DNA from: Thermoplasmata archaeon
Lineage (GTDB): Archaea; Thermoplasmatota; Thermoplasmata; Thermoplasmatales; Thermoplasmataceae
NCBI GenBank assembly: GCA_021806345.1
Contig: JAJZXP010000401.1
Span: 1 to 7,288 of the forward strand
Reading direction: 5' to 3'
Length of the DNA stretch: 7,288 nucleotides
Of this stretch, positions 1 to 5,836 are shown piece by piece. Made by a program: the position numbers and the translations under genes. Numbering within the stretch: the stretch's first letter is position 1; each line of letters starts with the position of its first letter. The notes under the pieces are model-generated. The model searched no databases, had not been told where the DNA came from, and saw nothing but the letters and a program-made list of their open reading frames with translations.

Positions 1-1
1 G

Positions 2-1555
2 GAATATTGCAATACTGACAACCTTGAAATTTTGCGCTTAAAAGCCCTGTTTGCAAATATTCACGGAAAAAAAGATGTGAGTGAGGAATTCTGGGGAAGG
101 ATTTTTAGAAGCCCGTGGAAGAATCAATCAGATATGGAGTCCTACCTAAGCGCCCTGATCGATAATAGGGACATTGACAAAATTTTGGATCTTGAAAACG
201 ATTTTCAAAAAATCAACATTCACGATTCATTAATCCAAAGACTCGGGACATTATTTTTGGAAGAGGGAAACCCTGGAAGAGCGGAAAAATACTTCAAAAA
301 GGTAACCAATAAGCAAATTATTGATCAATCCACAAGGGGAATTATAAACTCATTACTTGCTCAGGACAGAATAGATGAGGCCTTGAAATCAATTAATGAA
401 AGTACCACTCCTGTAGATCTGAAACTTAGGATCTTTCTATCGGCAGGAATGACCGATAAGCTCAATCTGCAGCTAAAATCAATGGAAAGCATTGATGAAA
501 TGGCAGAATTAGTTATAGAAGATATAATGGACAAATTCTGGGAGAACCGGATACTCAGGAATTCATTAATACAACTCTCAAGGAAAACCGGAAATGTGAA
601 TTTATGCCTGGATATAAGTTCCCGTCTTCAGTCCGAGGGAAAGAGTGAGGAAAGTCTACAACTTCTTAAACTTGTATTTCATCAAAAAGAATGGGAGTAC
701 CAGCTCGCTTCAGCCCTTTTAGATAAACTTAGCCTTTCAGCTAAATTTGAAGAAATGACATCAACCGGGGTAGCATTCTTCAAGTCCAGGGCAGAAGAAC
801 AAAAGAAGAGAGAATTGTTCTCCAAGTTGACCAGAATTCAATTTAACAACAATCTCTTCAATGAGATCTTGAAGCTATACAATTCATATGAAGCACTATC
901 AACTCCAGAATCGATGGAAACAGTAATCCTGACATTGATTAAGTTGGAGGATTATATGGACGCAGGTAAGTTACTGTCAAAATATCACTTAAAGCTGATT
1001 GACCAGGAAGATTTTGAAAAACTGACAAAGGTTCTCAAGAGATCTGAAAACAATTCCAATATAATAAAAATGGCTGAAAAATTAATGAAGGCCTGCGTCA
1101 AGGAAGGTAGATTCTTTGATAAGCGAGAGGCAATAACAAGAACCAACATCGATATCTCAAAAATTGATGAAATCTATGAATATTTGCTTTCACCAGTAGA
1201 CTATTCGGCTTTTGACCCTGACTATCTAGAATCTCAATCCTCAAAGTCCCTGAGAAACATTTTCAAGAAAACAGGTATAGAAACAATTGAGGAACTCACC
1301 CTTCCTGATTTCTTTTTAGGAGTGGGTATGAAAGATATTGAATTGGCAAGGGTCATAAAAACCTATGTCGACGATTCTTATTACAACTACAAAATAAGAA
1401 GAGTTCCCAGAGATAACGTAACAATGAAATACCTTTCACAGGCAATCAACCTTAACTCCCACAACCCAATTTTGTTTTGCATCTCTTTTAATATAGGAAT
1501 CAGGGAAGCTATGAGGCTGAGAGAAGCCATCAGGAGCATAGATAACGGGTTTTGA
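2..1555 (+). CDS. Alpha-helical repeat (TPR-like) protein of unknown function, 5'-partial
   Basis: I do not recognise this family. The reading frame is open to the left edge of the window, so the true start probably lies upstream. A TTG at 32 is possible, but the ten codons before it read as ordinary soluble protein and no Shine-Dalgarno site precedes it. At least 507 residues are present. There is no signal peptide or membrane segment, and the protein is rich in Glu, Lys, Leu and Ser. Most of it looks like stacked helix pairs of TPR type, for example the stretch around nt 240-300 with a GNPGRAEKYFKK core, which suggests a cytoplasmic scaffold. Near the C-terminus (nt about 1250-1357) KKTGIETIEEL followed by LGVGMKDIELARVI resembles a helix-hairpin-helix or RpoA-CTD-like fold. 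The stop overlaps the start of the next gene by 4 nt, so the two are likely co-translated. The coding call is secure; the function is not. Confidence 0.82.
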   Translation, partial: EYCNTDNLEILRLKALFANIHGKKDVSEEFWGRIFRSPWKNQSDMESYLSALIDNRDIDKILDLENDFQKINIHDSLIQRLGTLFLEEGNPGRAEKYFKKVTNKQIIDQSTRGIINSLLAQDRIDEALKSINESTTPVDLKLRIFLSAGMTDKLNLQLKSMESIDEMAELVIEDIMDKFWENRILRNSLIQLSRKTGNVNLCLDISSRLQSEGKSEESLQLLKLVFHQKEWEYQLASALLDKLSLSAKFEEMTSTGVAFFKSRAEEQKKRELFSKLTRIQFNNNLFNEILKLYNSYEALSTPESMETVILTLIKLEDYMDAGKLLSKYHLKLIDQEDFEKLTKVLKRSENNSNIIKMAEKLMKACVKEGRFFDKREAITRTNIDISKIDEIYEYLLSPVDYSAFDPDYLESQSSKSLRNIFKKTGIETIEELTLPDFFLGVGMKDIELARVIKTYVDDSYYNYKIRRVPRDNVTMKYLSQAINLNSHNPILFCISFNIGIREAMRLREAIRSIDNGF

Positions 1556-2172
1556 TATTGAACACAATCGATTTAAGGATATTCCAGGGAAATAATAGCA
1601 GATCATTTCTAATGACGGTACTCTTACTCTGGGGAGTTGTCTTTTCATTCCTGATGTGGAGAGATTATCCTCTCGCCAAAAATGGTCTGGAATTTCTTTA
1701 TCTTTACTTACCTGCCGGAATTCTATCCTCATTTGAAGTATTTGCTATTTTGCACTTTGTCACCTCCCGTTTGAGTTACAAATTCGGAGTGCATTTCAGT
1801 TTCAGAACCTTTTTTGTGAGCATTATAATCTCAATCTTCACCTCAATCTTCGGATTCATTATATTTGTCCCGTATTACTTGTCAATTGATAGCGGAATAC
1901 TGGAGATCAGGGCCAGGATATTCACGGCCATATTGTTCGTCACAATGATCACTGGAGCCTTATTCCTTTTGCTTTCAAACTACCTGAGCGATGATTTTGC
2001 AGTCATACTCTTTACAATCGGTTCCATTAATATGATCACTGTCTTTATTCAGAGCATTCCAATACCGCCTATGATTGGTGCCACATTAATGAGAAATAAT
2101 ACCATATACTTTGCACTGATTCTTATATTGGAAATCACGATAATTCTAGTGTTTGGTCGTGGAATTTTCTAA
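1552..2172 (+). CDS. Six-helix integral membrane protein, unknown function
   Basis: Unrecognised protein of 206 residues with about six predicted membrane helices, at residues 19-36, 46-70, 84-108, 121-142, 149-167 and 184-203. Loops are short, and a cluster of positive charge (R73, K77, R85) lies between helices 2 and 3. I see no metal-binding, ATP-binding or catalytic signature. A PIPP segment at 170-173 lies between helices 5 and 6. The start is uncertain: TTG at 1552 gives a TTGA stop/start overlap with the upstream repeat protein, TTG at 1558 is two codons later, and ATG at 1612 would begin at the edge of helix 1. None has a clear Shine-Dalgarno site. The overlap supports the 1552 or 1558 start and coupling to the upstream gene. 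It could be a membrane anchor, permease-like component or assembly factor partnered with the soluble repeat protein, but that is inference from position only. Confidence 0.75.
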   Translation: MILNTIDLRIFQGNNSRSFLMTVLLLWGVVFSFLMWRDYPLAKNGLEFLYLYLPAGILSSFEVFAILHFVTSRLSYKFGVHFSFRTFFVSIIISIFTSIFGFIIFVPYYLSIDSGILEIRARIFTAILFVTMITGALFLLLSNYLSDDFAVILFTIGSINMITVFIQSIPIPPMIGATLMRNNTIYFALILILEITIILVFGRGIF

Positions 2173-2213
2173 ATACCAAAGTTCAAAAAATAATTCTGGA
2201 AAAGTAAATAAGT

Positions 2214-2223
2214 CTATAATAAA
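2214..2223 (+). promoter_or_regulatory. TATA-box-like element upstream of the MBF1 gene
   Basis: The sequence CTATAATAAA lies at -27 to -18 relative to the ATG at 2241, preceded by an A-rich stretch that could serve as a BRE. This places transcription initiation at or very near the A of the start codon, consistent with a leaderless mRNA, and no Shine-Dalgarno site is seen before this ATG. It lies in the short gap after the membrane-protein gene, which holds no other recognisable feature. Confidence 0.55.
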
Positions 2224-2240
2224 TCATAGGTTCGACTCAT

Positions 2241-2702
2241 ATGGAATGCGAAATGTGTGGAAAAAATTATGATCATCTTAAGAAAGTCAGGGTCGATAAG
2301 GCAATAATGGCAGTATGTCCTTCTTGTGAGCATTTCGGCACACCACTTGAAAACTATAGGAATGTTCCGGTATATTCAACAAAATCTAAATCAGAACCAG
2401 CACCTAAAATTGTCGTCAATCTGCCAAAGGCAAATCTTAAACCTCTACCATATAAGAAGAACAGCGGGACAAGAAAAAATGTAATAAAAAATGTGGATGA
2501 AGTTGAAATAATCCCGGAATATGCTGAGATCATCAGGCTAGGCAGAGAAAAATTGGGAATTTCTCAAGAGGACTTCGCTTCAAAAATTAAGGAAAAAAGG
2601 ACTCTTATCGCTGGTATTGAAAGAGGTAGCTTGAAGCCCGATATCAAAACCGCCAGGAAAATTGAAAACTTCCTAAGGATAAAACTTATCGAAAAATACT
2701 AA
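2241..2702 (+). CDS. mbf1: Archaeal MBF1 homologue (zinc ribbon + Cro/C1-type HTH)
   Basis: A 153-residue protein with the standard two-part layout of archaeal multiprotein bridging factor 1. The N-terminal zinc ribbon has CxxC pairs at C3/C6 and C26/C29. A lysine/proline-rich linker (about residues 45-90) joins it to a C-terminal XRE/Cro-C1 helix-turn-helix at about 93-148, with the LGISQEDFA helix and the GIERGSLKPD core typical of the family. Archaeal MBF1 proteins are known to associate with ribosomes, and eukaryotic homologues bridge activators to TBP; the DNA-binding role in archaea is less certain. It has its own promoter-like element and is followed by another before the oxidase operon, so it is probably transcribed alone. 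Its neighbourhood with oxidase genes does not by itself imply regulation of them. The ATG at 2241 is well placed for leaderless translation, and the zinc ribbon starts directly after it. Confidence 0.9.
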   Translation: MECEMCGKNYDHLKKVRVDKAIMAVCPSCEHFGTPLENYRNVPVYSTKSKSEPAPKIVVNLPKANLKPLPYKKNSGTRKNVIKNVDEVEIIPEYAEIIRLGREKLGISQEDFASKIKEKRTLIAGIERGSLKPDIKTARKIENFLRIKLIEKY

Positions 2703-2714
2703 CTCAAACACAAA

Positions 2715-2726
2715 CTATTAATAAAA
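2715..2726 (+). promoter_or_regulatory. TATA-box-like element for the terminal oxidase operon
   Basis: CTATTAATAAAA lies at -29 to -18 relative to the ATG at 2744, in the 41-nt gap after the MBF1 gene. Its sequence and spacing closely match the element in front of MBF1, which supports both as real promoters making leaderless transcripts. It would drive the small membrane protein gene and the tightly packed oxidase genes behind it. No terminator-like T tract is seen in this gap, so read-through from MBF1 is also possible. Confidence 0.55.
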
Positions 2727-2743
2727 TTCTGCAATGGGCAAAT

Positions 2744-2992
2744 ATGAGCCATGGGACTAACATAGTTACCATATTTCTTATAATTTCTATAATCGGAGGA
2801 ATTGTGAGCACTATTTTGCTTGAATGGTTCCTGACTGGATATCTTGTGACTACCCAGGGCCAAATTGAGGCTGTCTATGCATCCCCCGTCTATGGAGCAG
2901 GCATAGGTTCCGGAATGTTTACCTCTATGTTACTATTTTATCCTGTCCATGTTAAGGGAGACAAAAGCCATCAATGGGAGGATTTTAGATGA
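2744..2992 (+). CDS. Small two-helix membrane protein, candidate accessory subunit of the oxidase
   Basis: An 82-residue protein with two hydrophobic segments, residues 7-35 and about 49-67, a short loop between them (TQGQIEAVYASP), and a polar tail ending KGDKSHQWEDFR. The second segment is glycine-rich (GAGIGSGMF), as in tightly packed helices. I do not recognise a named family. It is the first gene of the oxidase operon and its stop overlaps the start of subunit II (ATGA), which argues for stoichiometric co-translation. In Thermus, the one-helix ba3 subunit IIa (cbaD) similarly lies in the subunit II/subunit I gene cluster, so an analogous small subunit is a reasonable inference; the sequence itself shows no clear match. 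An assembly factor is the main alternative. The ATG has no Shine-Dalgarno site but sits correctly behind the TATA-like element. Confidence 0.8.
   Translation: MSHGTNIVTIFLIISIIGGIVSTILLEWFLTGYLVTTQGQIEAVYASPVYGAGIGSGMFTSMLLFYPVHVKGDKSHQWEDFR
2976..2983 (+). promoter_or_regulatory. Shine-Dalgarno site for oxidase subunit II
   Basis: GGGAGGAT lies within the end of the small membrane protein gene, with the GGAGG core ending 7 nt before the ATG at 2989. It fixes the start of subunit II and shows that internal genes of this operon can use ribosome binding sites although the first gene appears leaderless. Confidence 0.75.
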
Positions 2993-3459
2993 ACAAAAAG
3001 CTTAAAATTGAGACAATGTGGATAGTTGGAGTACTCTTGGTTTTGGGGATGGCCGCAGGTTTAAATATTTACAGTACCACCTTACCCGGCTTTTCAGTAG
3101 CCACAAATATAAACTCAAACTCCAATATAAATGCAAGTTCAAATATAATACACGCTACAGGGGAGCAGTGGGCATGGTTATTTACAAACAACACAGGACT
3201 GACTACCACTGATACTTTTTATTTGACTGTCAACACAACGTATACTCTAATTGTGGATTCCTGTAAAGGATCACACCAGTTCGCAGTTATCCATGACCTG
3301 GCTATCCCGCAATTCGGCATTCAAATTTATGCAGTACCTGGGCAGAATAATTCAATAACATTTACCCCACTCCATACGGGAACATTTATCTTTGAGTGTG
3401 TAGAATACTGTGGCTATGATCACTATTTAATGAGAGGGTATGTCCACGTGGTGGCCTAG
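2989..3459 (+). CDS. coxB: Heme-copper oxidase subunit II with CuA centre
   Basis: This 156-residue subunit accepts electrons from a soluble or membrane-anchored donor and passes them to subunit I. It has one N-terminal membrane helix (residues 10-29), an Asn/Ser-rich linker (40-55), and a CuA cupredoxin domain (about 55-156). The conserved aromatic entry motif is GEQWAWLF (58-65). All CuA ligands are visible: H102 in the IHDLAIP segment, then C137, E139 (backbone ligand in the family), C141, H145 and M148 in the CVEYCGYDHYLM motif. A complete CuA argues for a blue-copper or cytochrome donor and against a quinol oxidase. The single helix and short length match ba3/B-type subunit II rather than the two-helix A-type. 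C92 and H96 are extra residues not needed for CuA. Four N-x-S/T sequons occur in the outer part (N48, N67, N82, N120). It overlaps the preceding gene by 4 nt and abuts subunit I. Confidence 0.94.
   Translation: MNKKLKIETMWIVGVLLVLGMAAGLNIYSTTLPGFSVATNINSNSNINASSNIIHATGEQWAWLFTNNTGLTTTDTFYLTVNTTYTLIVDSCKGSHQFAVIHDLAIPQFGIQIYAVPGQNNSITFTPLHTGTFIFECVEYCGYDHYLMRGYVHVVA
3105..3158 (+). repeat. Three imperfect 18-nt tandem units in the subunit II linker
   Basis: Units begin at 3105, 3123 and 3141 and share an AATATAA core. In protein they give NINSNS, NINASS and a degenerate NII start (residues 40-54), that is, a six-residue repeat in the flexible segment between the membrane helix and the CuA domain. 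The period is a multiple of three, so unit gain or loss would only change linker length. The units are few and imperfect, so chance low complexity is possible. Confidence 0.5.
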
Positions 3460-5181
3460 ATGGGAACAACAACTTTTTTGATTGAACTTTCAGTAATAAT
3501 GTCTATTGTTATGGCAATCCTTTTCTTCATGTATTATAAGTACCTGACTGGGAAAACTGAGGCTGACTACGCTGCCACTCACGATGACTATTATGATTAT
3601 GGGTCGTACTTAAGGGAAAATAACAAGAGAGGCGGATTCATCTCTCCAAACAACTTTGTTTTAAATGACGCCAAAAGCATTGGGATGAGGTACATAATGA
3701 CTGCAATAGCTTTTTTCTTTATTGCAGGTTCATTTGGATTACTGATGAGGGTAAGTTTAATAGAACCGAATCCAACAATATTCAACAACAATGAAGTTTT
3801 GTATGACGTCCTGACAACAGAACACGCAGTTCTTATGATTTACGTGTGGGCACTGGGAGGAGCAATAGGTCTGGCATACTATTTACTCCCATCTTTTCTT
3901 AAGGTAAAGTCAGATAGATATGGTTCCATTTCTTCAACAGCATACTGGATCTATGTTATCGGGGCAGTACTAATACTTCTGTCAAGAACATCAACAAGAT
4001 GGTACTTCTATCCTCCACTTGCCCTTCAATTGAATCCATATGGCGCTGGTGCCTATGACTGGTTAGCGGTTATTGGCCTGGAGATGATCTTCATCGGGGT
4101 AACCATTGTCGGCATAGTCGTAGTCAGGATGATCATAATGGACAGAAGTGAGAAAGTCCCTCTGACAAAAATGCCATTATTCGCGTGGGCTGTTCTTTTT
4201 ACTATGATAATGTTCCTTGCATCTGCGCCATTTCTGATGTCTGCCTTGGTGCTTTTATTCTATGACTTCTTCAACCCAATCTTCTTTACAGGAGTGGCAG
4301 GTAGCTCTCCGTTAACCTTCACTGAACTTTTCTGGATATGGGGACATCCCATCGTTTACATAGCAATATTACCCGAATTTGGGCTAATGTATGAAATTAT
4401 ACCAAAATTTACGGGAAAGAAGATATTCAGTTATACCTCAGGAGTATTTGGTCTGGCTCTACTACTGCCACTGTCTGAACTTGTCTGGGGGCATCACCTT
4501 TTAAATTCAGGTTTTGGACTTCAATGGGGACTGTTCTTCTCGACCGCTTCATTTTTGGTAGTTATACCGTCTGCTATTACAGTCTTTAATTATATAGCAA
4601 GTTTATGGAGTGCCGATAAAATCAGGTTAACCACTCCAATGCTTTTTGTGATCAACGGAATATTTGATTTCATTGTGGGTGGAATAACTGGCGTAATGCA
4701 ATCAATGCTGGTGGTTAATGAACAGGTTCACGGAACATACTGGGTAACTGGACACTTCCACTTTATTTTCATGGGTATAACTACAGGAGTAGTCTTTGCC
4801 TCAATATACATGTTATGGCCAACAATAACGAGAGGTAGAAAATACAGTCAGAGACTTGCAACATGGCATTTCGCCCTGACTGCAATCGGCTCATTTGTAA
4901 TGTCTATGGGATGGACGATAGGCGGTTTCCTCGGTATGCCAAGATTTGTATCAGGCTACTTTGCCAGGTTCCAGGTTTATCAAGATACTGCAATCCTTGG
5001 AGGAGTTATAATAGGAATTGGGCAACTTTTCTTCCTTGCCAATTTGCTTAAGTCAATGGCAGATAGTCCCTCAACATCCACCAACAACGCATTTGAAGAT
5101 GCCTATGATGAAGGCATTGTCACTGAAGAAGAATTTGAGAAAGAACCATTGAAAACACCCTCAGCGGTGGGAGGTGAATAA
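3460..5181 (+). CDS. coxA: Heme-copper terminal oxidase subunit I, B-type (ba3/SoxB-like)
   Basis: The catalytic subunit, which reduces O2 to water at a heme/CuB site and pumps protons. It has 573 residues and about 13 membrane helices: the twelve-helix core plus an extra N-terminal one (6-27). Metal ligands are complete: H122 and H434 for the low-spin heme, H432 for the high-spin heme, and H296, H345 and H346 for CuB, with Y300 positioned for the His-Tyr cross-link. The motif is GHPIVY, without the A1-type glutamate. The K-channel lysine is replaced: PSAIT places S371 and T374 at the positions of Thermus ba3 S309 and T312, and Y311 matches Y248. This points to a B-type enzyme using only a K-like proton path. 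D403 is an unusual acidic residue inside helix 9 of the core. The C-terminal tail (535-573) is soluble and acidic. The start follows the subunit II stop with no gap, behind a weak GTGGTGG. No subunit III gene follows, as expected for B-type. Confidence 0.96.
   Translation: MGTTTFLIELSVIMSIVMAILFFMYYKYLTGKTEADYAATHDDYYDYGSYLRENNKRGGFISPNNFVLNDAKSIGMRYIMTAIAFFFIAGSFGLLMRVSLIEPNPTIFNNNEVLYDVLTTEHAVLMIYVWALGGAIGLAYYLLPSFLKVKSDRYGSISSTAYWIYVIGAVLILLSRTSTRWYFYPPLALQLNPYGAGAYDWLAVIGLEMIFIGVTIVGIVVVRMIIMDRSEKVPLTKMPLFAWAVLFTMIMFLASAPFLMSALVLLFYDFFNPIFFTGVAGSSPLTFTELFWIWGHPIVYIAILPEFGLMYEIIPKFTGKKIFSYTSGVFGLALLLPLSELVWGHHLLNSGFGLQWGLFFSTASFLVVIPSAITVFNYIASLWSADKIRLTTPMLFVINGIFDFIVGGITGVMQSMLVVNEQVHGTYWVTGHFHFIFMGITTGVVFASIYMLWPTITRGRKYSQRLATWHFALTAIGSFVMSMGWTIGGFLGMPRFVSGYFARFQVYQDTAILGGVIIGIGQLFFLANLLKSMADSPSTSTNNAFEDAYDEGIVTEEEFEKEPLKTPSAVGGE
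5170..5177 (+). promoter_or_regulatory. Shine-Dalgarno site deciding the cupredoxin start
   Basis: GGAGGTGA, located in the last codons of subunit I, is a strong ribosome binding site 5-8 nt before the ATG at 5183. It supports that ATG over the in-frame GTG at 5174, which is itself part of the site. Confidence 0.75.
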
Positions 5182-5182
5182 T

Positions 5183-5836
5183 ATGAATAGTGCAAAATTA
5201 GGAGTTTTATACGGAGTGATTATAATTATGTTAGTAGCTTTGTCATTAGCGTTTGTGCTGTCTGCACCAACAACATCAGGAGGAGGATTGCAGGATCCTT
5301 CCGGGATTAAGGTTTTAGGTACCATAGACCAAACCATATATGCTGATGCCACAGGATGGAACTATTCCCATGGGACAAATAATCCAACTTTATATTTCCC
5401 CTTAGATTACAAAATCTGTTTCTGTGTGATTGAAGAGGATAACTTGCCTCACACTCTGACCTTAAACTATATCAAATCTTACACACCCGGATCTGCTCCA
5501 TCATCATATGAGAGTACAGCCACAGCGTATAATGTAATCCCAACAATTCCCACCACTCCAGGAGCCCACATAAAACAGTCATATATTTTCTTCCAAACGG
5601 GATACTATGTCTATTGGTGCGAAGTTCATCCAACCACAATGGCCGCGATAATTCAGGTAAATGCAACGGCCTCCTCTGCGGTCGCAAGCAATATTGTTTC
5701 AATGCCAATCGTTCATGGAAATAATAATTTTGGAATCCAACAGACTGTACCAGTTCAATCACTTAACCACTTTGAAATGGTTGCAAATCAAGCAGTGATC
5801 AAAGGATATGAAACAACATTTTCTAAAGTAATTTAG
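5183..5836 (+). CDS. Membrane-anchored type 1 (blue) copper protein, sulfocyanin/plastocyanin-like
   Basis: The likely one-electron donor to CuA of the adjacent oxidase, acting on the outer face of the membrane. It has 217 residues from the ATG at 5183, chosen because a strong Shine-Dalgarno site precedes it; a GTG at 5174 would add three residues. An uncleaved anchor or signal helix spans 7-28. The cupredoxin domain (about 45-160) has the LPHTLTL strand with H90 and the CEVHPTTM loop with C146, H149 and M153, a complete type 1 copper set. The LPH strand resembles sulfocyanin, but the short CxxHxxxM loop is closer to plastocyanin/pseudoazurin, so the subfamily is open. Oddities are a CFC pair (C79, C81) just before H90 and a tail of about 57 residues after the domain (161-217) without a recognisable motif. 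Sequons occur at N60 and N160. It overlaps nothing but begins 1 nt after the subunit I stop and ends exactly where ctaB begins. Confidence 0.87.
   Translation: MNSAKLGVLYGVIIIMLVALSLAFVLSAPTTSGGGLQDPSGIKVLGTIDQTIYADATGWNYSHGTNNPTLYFPLDYKICFCVIEEDNLPHTLTLNYIKSYTPGSAPSSYESTATAYNVIPTIPTTPGAHIKQSYIFFQTGYYVYWCEVHPTTMAAIIQVNATASSAVASNIVSMPIVHGNNNFGIQQTVPVQSLNHFEMVANQAVIKGYETTFSKVI

Noticed and set aside
1436..1732. 98-codon open frame on the minus strand
   Set aside because: It spans the junction of two well-supported + strand genes, has no promoter or ribosome site, and its translation resembles no protein; it is an antisense shadow.
2241..2702. MBF1 homologue as a dedicated regulator of the oxidase operon
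   Set aside because: MBF1 is a conserved general factor in archaea; adjacency alone with a separate promoter does not support a specific role.
3060..3070. TTTAAATATTT as an internal promoter in subunit II
   Set aside because: It is a TATA-like string in AT-rich coding DNA, with no suitable start codon at the matching distance.
3018..3212. Overlapping + strand frames here and at 4863-5051
   Set aside because: They sit inside subunit II and subunit I, whose metal-binding motifs fix another frame; their translations are atypical.
2989..5181. Quinol oxidase identity for the oxidase
   Set aside because: Quinol oxidases lack CuA; all CuA ligands are present in subunit II.
5472..5762. 96-codon open frame on the minus strand
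   Set aside because: It lies wholly opposite the cupredoxin gene, whose copper ligands prove the + strand frame.
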